In this document: positions 20,260-29,515 of the stretch, piece after piece
Position numbering within the stretch: position 1 is the first letter of the stretch
Layout of the letters: each line of letters begins with the position of its first letter
DNA from: Schlesneria sp. DSM 10557
GTDB taxonomy: Bacteria; Planctomycetota; Planctomycetia; Planctomycetales; Planctomycetaceae
NCBI RefSeq assembly: GCF_041860085.1
Contig: NZ_CP124747.1
Span: 6,285,001 to 6,349,000 of the forward strand
Direction: 5' to 3'
Length of the DNA stretch: 64,000 bases
Made by a program: the position numbers and the translations under genes
Notes under the pieces: generated by a model
What the model saw: only the letters and a program-made list of their open reading frames with translations
What the model was told of the DNA's origin: nothing
Database searches by the model: none

Positions 20260-21549
20260 TCAGGGCTGGAGATCAGGTACGCCGATGGAGTTGCCGAATG
20301 ATTCCACGAGCACTTCGGGGGTACAGTCATACGTCAGTTTGAGTGCCTCATCGAGCGGGTATCCGTCTTTGATGGCCGTCAGGAATGCGCGGTACAGATT
20401 GGCATCCGTTTGCAGCATGAATTCGGTCAAGCTCGATGCGATGCCGTAGTCTGTCGGGGTGAGTCCGTCGACTTTCTGGAAAAATCCTCCCATTGTGCGG
20501 TTCATACGCAGGAAGGCGATTCCGTCCGACTGTCTCCGAGCGACAGCAGGTGTGCCCGGAACGGCGACGCCCGCAATCCATTCGGCAATCCCTTCATTCA
20601 GCCAGGGAACGATGTGTACGTTGGATCGCATCCGATGGACGAACCCGTGAGCGGTTTCATGGACCAGCGTTGCTGCAAAATAAGCAGGGTCCTTACCAAT
20701 CCAAATGACAATCACAACGCTGCCGTCGTACGATCCGTGGTGCAGTCCCTGCGTCCCCTCCGATTTTGGGTTCTTCATGACCGTGGCTTCAAAATGGTGG
20801 TACATCTCGGCGTTAGCGAACGCCAGCACGGGACATTTTCCTTTCCAGATGTTCTTGTCGGGCAAGATTCCAAACGCCAGGCAAAGCTGTCGATACATCG
20901 TGTCAAGATTATTGAGGTATCCCGCCATCTGTTCTGCGGGTAGATCTGTGAAAAACAGGTAGAACTCCGTCTCCTGCATCAGGAAGTTGTGTCCGGGGAA
21001 GAGCTTCCGAGCTTCCTCGAATAACTCTTTCGATTTTTCAATCGACTCCGCACGTTCCTCGTCGGATGGATCGTCCCAGAGAGCATGACCCGTTCGCGAT
21101 AACCGTGCTTGTGCCAGTTCATCTCTTCGAGCGAGATCAAGCAGGAAGAATGACTTTGCCGAGGGATCCTGCACGACATCAAAAACCTTGTCCTCCGTTG
21201 CCAGATGAGCCAGGTTTGTCGCGGGAATCTTTTGCTTACCCCCCTTCGGGAGTGTGATTCCCAAGATTTTCAGTGTGTTTTTCTGTTTACCGGGCAATAG
21301 TTCGGTGATCTCGACTTGCTCAAGCTTTTTCCCGGTCTGAAGGTACAAGTCGGCCTTCATTCCTTTAGAGAGTGGCGATTCGTCGGTCCCGAGCGGTGCG
21401 ATGTATTCCTGCTCAAGCTTGAGCAGCGCGCGCGTCCCCAGCTTCACACCCCGCAGCTTGGGTGGTGCCGAATCTGCGGTCAGGCAGAACAGAACGGCGC
21501 CCCCAATCAGACTTGCGACACAGGCACGGACTGCTTTTGACTTCGCCAT
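20260..21549 (-). CDS. Secreted putative zinc metallopeptidase (HExxH, gluzincin-like)
   Basis: 429-residue protein with a basic N-terminus and hydrophobic segment (SLIGGAVLFCLTADSA) that should act as a signal peptide. The middle holds HETAHGFVHR with zinc ligands near residues 297 and 301; the Glu in NEGIAEWIAG about 30 residues later is a plausible third ligand, as in peptidase_MA-type proteins. Substrate and activity are unknown. The frame can be extended to 21711, but that would overlap the TrmB-like gene; ATG 21549 begins just ahead of the signal peptide and is preferred. It may share a transcript with the upstream methyltransferase gene, about 110 bp away. Confidence 0.75.
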   Translation of the reverse strand: MAKSKAVRACVASLIGGAVLFCLTADSAPPKLRGVKLGTRALLKLEQEYIAPLGTDESPLSKGMKADLYLQTGKKLEQVEITELLPGKQKNTLKILGITLPKGGKQKIPATNLAHLATEDKVFDVVQDPSAKSFFLLDLARRDELAQARLSRTGHALWDDPSDEERAESIEKSKELFEEARKLFPGHNFLMQETEFYLFFTDLPAEQMAGYLNNLDTMYRQLCLAFGILPDKNIWKGKCPVLAFANAEMYHHFEATVMKNPKSEGTQGLHHGSYDGSVVIVIWIGKDPAYFAATLVHETAHGFVHRMRSNVHIVPWLNEGIAEWIAGVAVPGTPAVARRQSDGIAFLRMNRTMGGFFQKVDGLTPTDYGIASSLTEFMLQTDANLYRAFLTAIKDGYPLDEALKLTYDCTPEVLVESFGNSIGVPDLQP

Positions 21550-21658
21550 GGGGTGACTCAGAAAAAGAGGGACCAGATCGAAAAAATGAGTTCCGGAATC
21601 CTGCGTGCTGCACAGTAAATTTTTCTGAGATCGGACTCGGAGCTGTCGCAACACCGAT

Positions 21659-22468
21659 TCACCTTGCGTTCGACGAGCCGCCCGAATCTCTTTCGAGCCG
21701 ATCAAGTGCACGGAGTTTCCGGTCGGCGTCGAACGTCGGAGGGGGAAGAGTCGCCGCCAGCTTGAGTGCGTCTGTCGGGGATACGTCAGTGCGGGGTTTT
21801 CCGGTCCCGCGAAAAATAGGCAGTGATTGCCTCATGGCAATGATTTCACGTCGTGTCCGCCCCTTGGGGGCATCGGGCCACGGATTCGGATGCGATTGCC
21901 ATTCAAAAAAGAGCGGCACCACCTGCTGCATGTATTTCCAATATCCGGGGTTATCTGTCTGCAGGACGAACTGCCCCCCCGGGGCCAGAGAACGATGGAC
22001 GAGCGCGATAAATTCGGGGGTGATCAAACGTCGGTGAACCTGACTCGCCTCGTAGTATGGCTGCGGGTGGTATACGTGAATCTCAGCCACCGATTGTGGT
22101 GCGATGTAATCCGCCAGCAGTTCCCGTCCACCGATGACGGCGAAGCGGACATTGGTCAATCCTCGCTGGTTAGCTCGTCGGGTCGCATAACGAATGACCA
22201 CGGGAAGGACGTCTGAAGAAAGGTGATCAACGTCAGGCCGCCAGATTGCCGAGGCCAGAGTAGATCGTCCATTGCCACACCCGATATCGAGCATGACGGG
22301 AGCCGTACGACCGAACAACGCGGCAAAGTCCAACGGTCCCGGCGGAGGGAGCTTTTTGATGGCGGTCTGTGTCCATTTTTCCGGGGCAAGAATCTCGCCC
22401 GGTACGGGGACACCGAATTCGCGTTCGATCTGGCGCTTGGGGCGTTCAAAGGGACTGGAAGGGGGCAC
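21659..22468 (-). CDS. TrmB-like tRNA (guanine-N7)-methyltransferase, divergent
   Basis: 269-residue Rossmann-fold SAM methyltransferase. The SAM motif LDIGCGNGRST is at about 57-67, followed by SSDVLPVVIRYATRRA, FAVIGGRELLAD, and HVYHPQPYYEA in the place where TrmB proteins have FPDPWPKKRHHKRR. After that come RLITPEFIALVHRSLAPGG and a late RTRREI. The order and spacing are those of TrmB, but the basic tRNA-binding motif is lost, so the canonical m7G46 activity is uncertain and a paralogue with another substrate is possible. It lies between the coiled-coil gene and the secreted peptidase gene on the same strand. Confidence 0.72.
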   Translation of the reverse strand: MPPSSPFERPKRQIEREFGVPVPGEILAPEKWTQTAIKKLPPPGPLDFAALFGRTAPVMLDIGCGNGRSTLASAIWRPDVDHLSSDVLPVVIRYATRRANQRGLTNVRFAVIGGRELLADYIAPQSVAEIHVYHPQPYYEASQVHRRLITPEFIALVHRSLAPGGQFVLQTDNPGYWKYMQQVVPLFFEWQSHPNPWPDAPKGRTRREIIAMRQSLPIFRGTGKPRTDVSPTDALKLAATLPPPTFDADRKLRALDRLERDSGGSSNAR

Positions 22469-22593
22469 GGTCGTCGTCCAAAAAAGTGACTCGGTCGCGG
22501 CGTCTGCGGAGGTCGTGACTCAACTTCGCTGACTGAGTGCAAGTCGACCGGACGCTCTGCGCCCTATCATAGCGACTGTCCGAACAGATGGGA

Positions 22594-24126
22594 TTAGAAC
22601 CCTTCTCCGGTGGTGAAGTGGCCTCCGCTACGGGGACGCCCGACCCGTTCCTGATGCACACGTCGCTCAGGGGCCCGCCGTTCGATTCCTCGTTGCGCCA
22701 TCGAGTTCAGAGCACCTTCGACAACCTGTGCAGTTGCGTTGACGAGAGCGCGAGACAAAGCGGGATTATTGAGGGCTTCCAAGACGACATTGGCCCCTTG
22801 CGCAGACATGTTCTCGGCCCAGTTTGGCTGAAACTGCTGCTGCCGTCTGATGATTTGCCAGAACTCTTCCGGTTTGGTCAGCCCTTGCAGATAACGTGTC
22901 AGTTCGGCGTCGGGGTTCAGTGAATCGGAGAATGAACTTCGCTCAGAATCAAAGTTGTTCTGACGAAATCGGTTCACGACCAGATCCATACCTCCCGCCA
23001 GATCTTCAGCCAGCTTGCGGATACGCTGGGCGTCCACGATTTGAGGCCTAAGTCGCTCGATCTGGGCCGTCAGCTCGGTGACTCGAGACACAATCTCGTC
23101 ATCGCGGGGGTCCGGGGTTCGTCTGGCCCTGTTCTGGAGGACTCCTGTTTCTGTCTGGCTGAGGAACTTTTCGAACTTTTTGATGGCCTCTTCGTAGAAA
23201 TGTCCCTGTGTCTGATCAAGTTCCTCGAGTTCGGCATCGACGGCCTGCAGTTCTTTTCTGGTCTTCTCCAGGGTTGCGACAATTTCTTCTCGCTTTGCCC
23301 CGAGTTTCCGGCCTGCTTCCAGAACCGCCGTCAGCCCGACGGAGTCGGTAATCTGGTACTCAATATCTTCGATCTCTTCCATCAAGCCCTTGAATTCGGC
23401 CTTGCGGCGTTCGACTTCTTCCGCCATCAGTTTGGGCGTATTCCGGAGAAACTCATACCCGTTGCGTGCTTTGGGAAAATCGATGATCCTCGCGACCCAT
23501 CTGTCGAGAGATCGGACGAATCCTTTCCCCCGGTAAGCGGATGTTCCGTAACCGATCCGGTAGAGGTACTGAAAGAGGGAACTTTTCTCGTAGGGCGGAA
23601 GCTTTTCCTTTGCAGAGGCCTGGAGTTCGAGGACGCGGGCCTCATTCCGCTGCAGGCGCGCTTCCATCTGAGCCGCGTCGTTCGAAAGTTCCTGGAAATG
23701 CGTGTCTTCTTTAAGCCGGTCAGCAACGACCCTCTCCAGAGTGTCACGTCGTCGCACGTGTTCATTCAATTGTTCGGTGATCCCATCGAGATCTTTCTCG
23801 AGCTTACGGCACGATTCGACGAATCGGCTGGCCCGCGCGGTTAACTCGGCATGGATCCGCTCTTTACGCCCCATAATCTCCAGTAACGTCGCCCGGACTT
23901 CGGCAAAAGTCGTTTCAATCGACGATCGGCTGAATTCAGGGAGATAATGCTGCGCCAGTTCGAGGAGAGTCGCCCCCTTGCGCGAGACCAATTCTTTTAA
24001 CTGACTGTCGAGCATCTCCACATCTCGTATCCGCTCTGAGACGGCCAACCGCTGATGGTCGAGGGCGGATTGCAGCTGATGGTAGATGACTGAACCTGGA
24101 GTCGGCATGGATCGGCTTCTCGACAA
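22594..24126 (-). CDS. Coiled-coil protein of unknown function
   Basis: 510-residue hydrophilic protein that I do not recognise. Long heptad-like stretches (about 20-180 and 245-350) predict extended coiled coils, interrupted by a short aromatic segment (SSLFQYLYRIGYGTSAYRGK). The C-terminal 60 residues are rich in Arg and Gly. There is no signal peptide, membrane span or catalytic motif. A start at 24108 (MPTPGS) is an alternative. An SMC-like, cytoskeletal or membrane-scaffold role would fit the shape, but nothing in the sequence proves it. Confidence 0.75.
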   Translation of the reverse strand: MSRSRSMPTPGSVIYHQLQSALDHQRLAVSERIRDVEMLDSQLKELVSRKGATLLELAQHYLPEFSRSSIETTFAEVRATLLEIMGRKERIHAELTARASRFVESCRKLEKDLDGITEQLNEHVRRRDTLERVVADRLKEDTHFQELSNDAAQMEARLQRNEARVLELQASAKEKLPPYEKSSLFQYLYRIGYGTSAYRGKGFVRSLDRWVARIIDFPKARNGYEFLRNTPKLMAEEVERRKAEFKGLMEEIEDIEYQITDSVGLTAVLEAGRKLGAKREEIVATLEKTRKELQAVDAELEELDQTQGHFYEEAIKKFEKFLSQTETGVLQNRARRTPDPRDDEIVSRVTELTAQIERLRPQIVDAQRIRKLAEDLAGGMDLVVNRFRQNNFDSERSSFSDSLNPDAELTRYLQGLTKPEEFWQIIRRQQQFQPNWAENMSAQGANVVLEALNNPALSRALVNATAQVVEGALNSMAQRGIERRAPERRVHQERVGRPRSGGHFTTGEGF

Positions 24127-24185
24127 GGGGCCAAGCGACGTGTTCTCAAATCCACCTTGGGGATCGATTTTCAGAATCTCGTAGG

Positions 24186-24201
24186 AATGGAATCTTCCAT
24201 T
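24186..24201. promoter_or_regulatory. Perfect inverted repeat upstream of the coiled-coil gene
   Basis: AATGGAA-TC-TTCCATT, 7-bp arms with a 2-bp spacer, about 60 bp before the coiled-coil gene start. It has the symmetry of a dimeric regulator site; no regulator is assigned. Confidence 0.35.
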
Positions 24202-24394
24202 GTCAGTTAATCGACATCCCTAAGTCTAGTGATGGGGACCGCAGCGTCGATGCTGTGAGCCTGATCTCCCAGGCGAGCAGCGGGTCGGGTGAATCTCAGG
24301 TGATCCAGGCGGAATCGGACACCGTCATCGATAAGACGATTGTGTTCGTCGCAGTTGGAAACCCGGCTGGTTGCGCTGGTTAATTCAACAGTGA

Positions 24395-24431
24395 GGGCCA
24401 CAGCGGCGAATGACTTTCGCTGCCGTGGCCC
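24395..24431 (-). terminator. Hairpin after the NagB-like gene, probable terminator
   Basis: 16-position stem with one G-U and one mismatch (24395-24410 with 24416-24431), 5-base loop, about 75 bp beyond the NagB-like stop. No strong T tract follows. It accounts for most of the notable structure in the gap 24127-24505; the rest shows nothing else recognisable. Confidence 0.5.
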
Positions 24432-24505
24432 CACTGATTTCTTTCCTCTTCGCGTCTTCTTCGCCCGAACTTGTGGTACGGAAAGTCGAAGGAAGCGGAC
24501 GAGGC

Positions 24506-25456
24506 TCAGTTACATTCTGCAACCAGCGGACCGGCCAGATCTTGCAGGAAGAACAGGCGACCGGGCTGTCCGGGCATAAATGTCGAAGGAATCCATGGAG
24601 TCGGCTCGTGTCGCAGGGTCATCCAGAGCGACAGGCCCTGCCACTGCATTCCACGGCCAAAGGTGCCGTCAGCGCCGCCGATGATCTTATCGCAGCCGAG
24701 GAACAAGCCTGGGCCGATCGTATTGGCGAACGCCGGGACATGCGTCGTGCGGCTCTTGAAACTGGTTAGCGCATTCTGTTCGATCGTCAGAGGATGAAGC
24801 TTGGCACCCAGCCGATGAGTCTGTTGCTTCCATTCAGCCACCGATGAGTATTCGGCGGCGAAGTGAGGTTCCCAGAATGCGATATGGCAAACTCGGCCAA
24901 TGCCGAAGATGGTGGTCAGCTTTGCGCCGCGCGATCGCAGTTCGCCGATCTTTTCGGCGTAGGTCGGCAGCAGTTTCTTCGTGGCAAAGTTACGCTGCTT
25001 TTTGGGAACGGTCAATTTTTTGAGAGGACCGTAAAACGCCTGCTCCATTGCATACTGGAATGATCCCGTATTGGACGATGGGAGCGTATTGCCAGCGATG
25101 TCCGACCATTCGTCCATGTTGAAACCGTGCACATGATCGCACGAGACATTCCATTCTGTCAGGAAATAGACGGCCCAGCGATACATGCCCATCGGACCCA
25201 CGGGCAGAATCATGGCAGCCTGTTCGCCCGCATCCCGGGCCTGCTTGATCGTGTGGGCAATTTCATGCCCGAGCATCATGTCGAAGTCGGCGAGGCTGGT
25301 ACAGGGGATTGGCTGGAAGCCCGAGTGCCAGCTCTTCTGTCGGACCGTAATCGTTGAGGGATCGGGGTCGACGCATGCGTCGATTTTCGCGAGATCCCAG
25401 CCCGCCGGATAGAAGCCTTCCATCAACGAACCCGACAATGTCGTAAGCAAATCCAT
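24506..25456 (-). CDS. Glucosamine-6-phosphate isomerase-like protein (NagB family, divergent)
   Basis: 316-residue sugar-phosphate isomerase fold. It keeps FNMDEWSD near residue 112 (NagB: FNMDEY), the phosphate-loop-like [11 protein letters not shown], and a GIG...HIAF.EP motif near 199. Within that motif the catalytic Asp of GIGADGHIAF is replaced by Val ([13 protein letters not shown]), while the following His and Glu remain. The chain is about 50 residues longer than E. coli NagB. Deamination of glucosamine-6-phosphate is therefore doubtful; isomerisation or a non-catalytic sugar-phosphate role is possible. ATG 25456 has GGGAG 8 bp upstream. It is a single gene, with a hairpin after its stop. 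Confidence 0.72.
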   Translation of the reverse strand: MDLLTTLSGSLMEGFYPAGWDLAKIDACVDPDPSTITVRQKSWHSGFQPIPCTSLADFDMMLGHEIAHTIKQARDAGEQAAMILPVGPMGMYRWAVYFLTEWNVSCDHVHGFNMDEWSDIAGNTLPSSNTGSFQYAMEQAFYGPLKKLTVPKKQRNFATKKLLPTYAEKIGELRSRGAKLTTIFGIGRVCHIAFWEPHFAAEYSSVAEWKQQTHRLGAKLHPLTIEQNALTSFKSRTTHVPAFANTIGPGLFLGCDKIIGGADGTFGRGMQWQGLSLWMTLRHEPTPWIPSTFMPGQPGRLFFLQDLAGPLVAECN

Positions 25457-25911
25457 TAACTAAACTCCCAAGTCAAATGCAGGTTGAATCATCGAGAAGC
25501 AGTTGTCACTGCGAAGCCCGATTGTAGACGTTTAAAGGTGAGTTATGCCTCTGCTGTGATCACGATTTTCGCCAGGATTTCGGAAACGCCCGGCTTCCAA
25601 CGGGAATTGACCTTATAAGTCAAATTGCTGAAACTGTCCGACCGTTCCGATTCCCCGCTACTTTGTGCTCGCAGGTGCAGGAGACAACCCTTGGCACCGT
25701 GTTTGGGAAGGGATCTGCTATGCTTTTGCTAAGTCACCAGAATGAACCAGTCCACGGGCGGCGTCACGTCGATCCGTTTGACCGTAAGTGATTCGGATCC
25801 GCCCGAGTGGTTCCCCGCTTTGTGAATCGATCGTCTACTCGTTCCGGTTTGAATGGATTCATGCGCAACAATCGAGTCGACATGACTTCGCCGGACACTC
25901 AGGAGCAACCG
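25457..25911. other. Divergent intergenic region between the NagB-like gene and pckA
   Basis: Includes the in-frame region 25807-25911 that precedes the chosen pckA start. The two divergent promoters must be here; no convincing hexamer pair or structured leader was found. Confidence 0.4.
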
Positions 25912-27489
25912 ATGGCCAATTTTGATCTGTCCGTACATGGATTGAAGGCTCCCACGATTCTGCGGAACGCCGATCCCTCACAACTCTATGAAGAGGCGAT
26001 TCGCTACGAACCGGGGACGCGCATTTCCAACTCTGGAGCACTCATCGCCTATTCCGGGGAGAAAACAGGTCGCTCGCCACAGGATAAACGACTTGTCAAA
26101 AATTCCGCGTCGGCAGATGACATCTGGTGGGGACCCGTGAATTTTCCGCTGGACGATGCCACGTTCTCAATCAATCGCGAGCGGGCCAAGGATTATCTGA
26201 ATATCTGCGAAAGGCTTTACGTCGTCGACGCGTTCGCCGGTTGGGATCCGCAGCACCAGATTAAAGTTCGAGTGATCTGTTCTCGGCCCTATCACGCCCT
26301 GTTTATGCATCAGATGCTGATTCGTCCTACGGACGAACAGTTGGCGAACTTTGGCGTGCCCGACTTCGTCATCTACAACGCAGGAAGGTTCCCGGCGAAC
26401 CGTTACACGACCGGTATGACGTCCAAGACCAGCGTTGACGTCAGTTTTGAGAACGGTGAAGTTGTCATTCTGGGGACCGAGTATGCAGGCGAGATGAAGA
26501 AGGGCATCTTCACGATCATGAACTATCTGATGCCGAAACGAGGAGTGCTTTCGATGCACTGTTCGGCGACAGCAGATCGAGTCACCGGGCAGTCATCGAT
26601 CATGTTCGGACTCTCCGGAACGGGGAAAACCACGCTCTCTGCCGATCCCCGTCGGTCTCTGATTGGTGACGACGAGCACTGCTGGTCGAACGAAGGAATC
26701 TTCAACATTGAGGGGGGCTGCTACGCCAAGGCGATCTACCTCTCACGAGAATCCGAGCCCGAGATCTTCCAGGCGCTGCGGTACGGGGCGGTGCTGGAAA
26801 ACGTCGTCTACGATGACGCCCACCATCACGTCGACTTCAACAATTCGACCATCACACAGAACACTCGGGGTGCTTACCCCATTGAATATGTGACGAATGC
26901 GAAAATTCCCTGCGTTGCGGGCCACCCGACTGACGTCATTTTCCTGACGTGTGACGCGTTTGGAGTCCTGCCGCCGGTCAGTCGATTAACGACCGAGCAG
27001 GCAATTTTCCATTTTGTGAACGGTTACACTGCCAAGATCGCGGGAACGGAAGTCGGTGTGAAAGAGCCTCAGGCAACGTTCTCGCCCTGTTTTGGCGGAC
27101 CGTTCCTAGTCTGGCACCCGCAGAAGTATGCAGAACTGCTGGCGGAAAAGATCCAAAAGCACGACGCCAAGGTCTGGCTGGTGAATACGGGTTGGAGCGG
27201 TGGCCCTTACGGAATCGGCGCTCGAATGAAGCTGGCCTACACTCGGGCCATCATCGACGCGGTCCACTCGGGGGAACTCCGGGACGCGCCGACTCAATTG
27301 GATCCCATTTTCGGGCTACACGTTGTCACCCGGTGCAGCAAAGTCCCCGACGAAATCCTCGATCCGCGAAAAGCCTGGGCTGACGTTTCCCATTACGAAG
27401 CGAGTGCCCGCCGACTGGCCGACTCGTTCGCGGAAAACTACGCCCAGTTCCAGGAAGGGGGAGTCATCACCGGTTCGATGGATGGCTGA
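25912..27489 (+). CDS. pckA: Phosphoenolpyruvate carboxykinase (ATP)
   Basis: 525-residue cytoplasmic enzyme converting oxaloacetate and ATP to PEP, CO2 and ADP in gluconeogenesis. Motifs: the Arg-containing TGRSPQDKR near 52-60, RFPANRYTTGMTSKTSVD, the P-loop GLSGTGKT at 233-240, and the kinase-2 metal loop IGDDEHCW at about 251-258. The length matches the ATP-dependent class. The frame opens at 25807 and an ATG occurs at 25882, but ATG 25912 has AGGAG 6 bp before it. Monocistronic, and convergent with xerC. A 7-bp inverted repeat just after the stop (27489-27495 with 27518-27524) may help end transcription. Confidence 0.95.
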   Translation: MANFDLSVHGLKAPTILRNADPSQLYEEAIRYEPGTRISNSGALIAYSGEKTGRSPQDKRLVKNSASADDIWWGPVNFPLDDATFSINRERAKDYLNICERLYVVDAFAGWDPQHQIKVRVICSRPYHALFMHQMLIRPTDEQLANFGVPDFVIYNAGRFPANRYTTGMTSKTSVDVSFENGEVVILGTEYAGEMKKGIFTIMNYLMPKRGVLSMHCSATADRVTGQSSIMFGLSGTGKTTLSADPRRSLIGDDEHCWSNEGIFNIEGGCYAKAIYLSRESEPEIFQALRYGAVLENVVYDDAHHHVDFNNSTITQNTRGAYPIEYVTNAKIPCVAGHPTDVIFLTCDAFGVLPPVSRLTTEQAIFHFVNGYTAKIAGTEVGVKEPQATFSPCFGGPFLVWHPQKYAELLAEKIQKHDAKVWLVNTGWSGGPYGIGARMKLAYTRAIIDAVHSGELRDAPTQLDPIFGLHVVTRCSKVPDEILDPRKAWADVSHYEASARRLADSFAENYAQFQEGGVITGSMDG

Positions 27490-27539
27490 TCCTCGGGAGC
27501 GCCAATGGCCCCATCAGCGAGGATGACGTGAACCGCCCG

Positions 27540-28484
27540 CTATTTTTCAGCGGGGGGCCGTTCGCCTCGACCCGGGCGATGATTTTTGGCGGCGTGGGGG
27601 TGCGCGTTTTCGTAGGTGTCTTTCAGACGTTTTGTGCTGACGTGTGTGTAGATCTGGGTTGTCGTCAGACTTTTATGTCCCAGCAGTTCCTGGACGGAAC
27701 GCAGGTCGGCACCCCCATCCAGAAGGTGAGTTGCAAACGAATGACGCAAGGTGTGGGGGGTGGTGAGTTTGTCGAGACCCGTCAGCTTCAGATACTTTTC
27801 CAGCATTCGACCGATGCTGCGTGTTGTCAGTCGCGTGCCGAAGCGATTTAAGAAGAGTGCTCCCTGGTCTTTCGGACCTGCGCCAGGAGCCTCTTTGCGG
27901 ACCTCCAGCCAGCGGTAGAGTGCTTGAGCGGCGAAACGTCCGATCGGTGCGATCCGCTCTTTCTTTCCTTTTCCGAAGACGCGGATGATGTTGGCGTCCT
28001 GATCCCAGTGGTCGACGTTCAGGCCGACAAGTTCAGCCACTCGGAGACCGGCAGAGTACAGCGTCTCCAGAATCGCTCGGTCGCGAAGTCCCTCATCCTG
28101 ATTGGCGGGAGGAGCTTCGAGAAGTTTTGTGATCTGTTCAGTCGTGAGAAAGTGAGGCAGTTTCCGACCGACTCGGGGCGTCCGAAGGACTTTGGCAGGA
28201 TTCGAACTGACAAGGCCTTCTCGCTGGCAGTAGCGGAAGAAGCTGCGCAGGCTGGCCAGTCGTCGGGCGATGGTCGTTCGTGCGTATTCGCATTCATGAA
28301 GGTAGGCGACATATCCGCGAAGCTGCGGGATCTGCACTTCTGCTGGATCGACAATGTCTCCGACGCGATCGCGAAAATAGTCCAGCAGGCTACCAAAGTC
28401 CTCGCTGTAGGATTTCAGTGTCAGCTCAGACGCATTTCGCTCGATTTTCAGGTAGCGCAGGAAGCCATCAATCGCGGCGTACAT
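27540..28484 (-). CDS. xerC: Tyrosine recombinase XerC/XerD
   Basis: 314-residue site-specific recombinase that resolves chromosome dimers at dif. The N-terminal core-binding SAM-like domain is followed by the catalytic domain with Arg148 (SAGLRVAEL), Lys172 (GKGKKER), His244 and Arg247 (HTLRHSF), His270 (LGHKS) and nucleophile Tyr279 (TQIYTHV). It has all the residues of a working Xer protein and no nearby phage or integron genes, so a housekeeping role is more likely than integrase. XerC versus XerD cannot be settled by eye. The C-terminus carries a basic/proline tail. No Shine-Dalgarno precedes the ATG, so the true start may be slightly upstream. Confidence 0.88.
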   Translation of the reverse strand: MYAAIDGFLRYLKIERNASELTLKSYSEDFGSLLDYFRDRVGDIVDPAEVQIPQLRGYVAYLHECEYARTTIARRLASLRSFFRYCQREGLVSSNPAKVLRTPRVGRKLPHFLTTEQITKLLEAPPANQDEGLRDRAILETLYSAGLRVAELVGLNVDHWDQDANIIRVFGKGKKERIAPIGRFAAQALYRWLEVRKEAPGAGPKDQGALFLNRFGTRLTTRSIGRMLEKYLKLTGLDKLTTPHTLRHSFATHLLDGGADLRSVQELLGHKSLTTTQIYTHVSTKRLKDTYENAHPHAAKNHRPGRGERPPAEK

Positions 28485-28830
28485 TGGGGCGTCGCTTGTT
28501 TCCAGGACGAGAAGTGCTGTTCAAGTTCGCGATCGGATCGACTGAACTCAACGGAACCGATTTCGCAATCGTGGTCAGCACGACCGTATCAATTCAGTGG
28601 GTGACGACTCAAGATTGTTCTGGAATGGTCCGCATTGCCAAAACAACCCGGCCACCGCCGGTCGGATGCGGTGGGATCGGTGCGTTTCGCAATCCCCAGT
28701 GGCTCGCTACCCACTCAATCGTTCATCGTTGAGTCAGCGTCCAGCGGTAAGAGTGTTGGCTGCTGCGATGGCACGGCTTCGGGGGGGTGGCGGAGCCAAT
28801 CTTCGCGATCAGTTCGCCTTGAGCCGTTGA
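28485..28830. other. Intergenic gap upstream of xerC, nothing recognised
   Basis: Lies between two minus-strand genes. No credible gene, strong hairpin or RNA was seen. Confidence 0.4.
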
Positions 28831-29073
28831 TCAGGCTGCGGACCGGCGAATGCGATTGCGAGGACGCTCTTTGTCCGTGGAGTCGGCTTCCCGGAGTTTC
28901 CGGACACGCTGGCTCAGGGTCGCGGCATCATACCACGAGAAGTTAAGCTCGGGATCGGCCGCGTACTTGCCGAGCGTCTGCAACAGTTGATCGGCGCTCT
29001 CATCGTCATAGAGAAACACAAAACGCTCGGGTCCCTTGATCAGCGCGAGGACATTAACGCCGTGTTGAGGCAT
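28831..29073 (-). CDS. Small planctomycete-type protein of unknown function
   Basis: 80-residue protein starting MPQHGVNVLALIKG, with an alpha/beta-looking core (ERFVFLYDDES, NFSWYDAATLSQRVRKL) and a basic tail. I associate this type with planctomycete genomes from memory; no function is known to me. There is no signal peptide or cysteines. ATG 29073 is preceded by a purine-rich GGAAGGGAAGAG, a credible ribosome site. It stands alone between xerC and a divergent secreted protease gene. Confidence 0.7.
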   Translation of the reverse strand: MPQHGVNVLALIKGPERFVFLYDDESADQLLQTLGKYAADPELNFSWYDAATLSQRVRKLREADSTDKERPRNRIRRSAA

Positions 29074-29515
29074 GACTCTTCCCTTCCGTGGGTCCGATCT
29101 CGAAGTTGAAGCGTAATTAAGCTGCCGCCGAGGCCAGCGTCGTGAAAGGGATATCGACCGATCAGCTACAGATTCGCAGGAATCTGTGAGTGGGAGGGGA
29201 ACTGCGCGTGATTCACTCTATTCAGCCGCTTGAATCGTCGTGAAACGGATGAAACAACGTTTCCGTGCCGCCGATTTTATCGGCAAAGTCCACGTAGAAG
29301 TTTAACCTTGCCAAGTGGCTTCAGGCGTCGCAGCGTGCACTGTCCACGAGAGATTTTCGAGGAGCAGCGGAAACTGGTCGATTCTGCTGAATTTTGACAA
29401 TTGAGCGTGCACGCACCACTGGACGTGTGCCATAATTTTGTAAAGATTGGGAAACCTGCGTCAAGTATAGGGCTGGTCTGCCGTTCGAGTTCATTTTCCT
29501 GCTGGAACAACACTT
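29074..29515. other. Divergent intergenic region
   Basis: Between the small protein gene and the metzincin gene. It contains a 7-bp hairpin (29168-29174 with 29181-29187) and an imperfect repeat near 29242-29263. No clear promoter hexamers or gene. Confidence 0.4.

Noticed and set aside
28197..28209. GGATTCGAAC resembling a tRNA T-arm
   Set aside because: It lies inside xerC coding sequence and no cloverleaf can be built around it.
27540..28484. Tyrosine recombinase as a sign of a mobile element
   Set aside because: It has the length and residues of housekeeping XerC and lacks phage, transposon or attachment-site neighbours.
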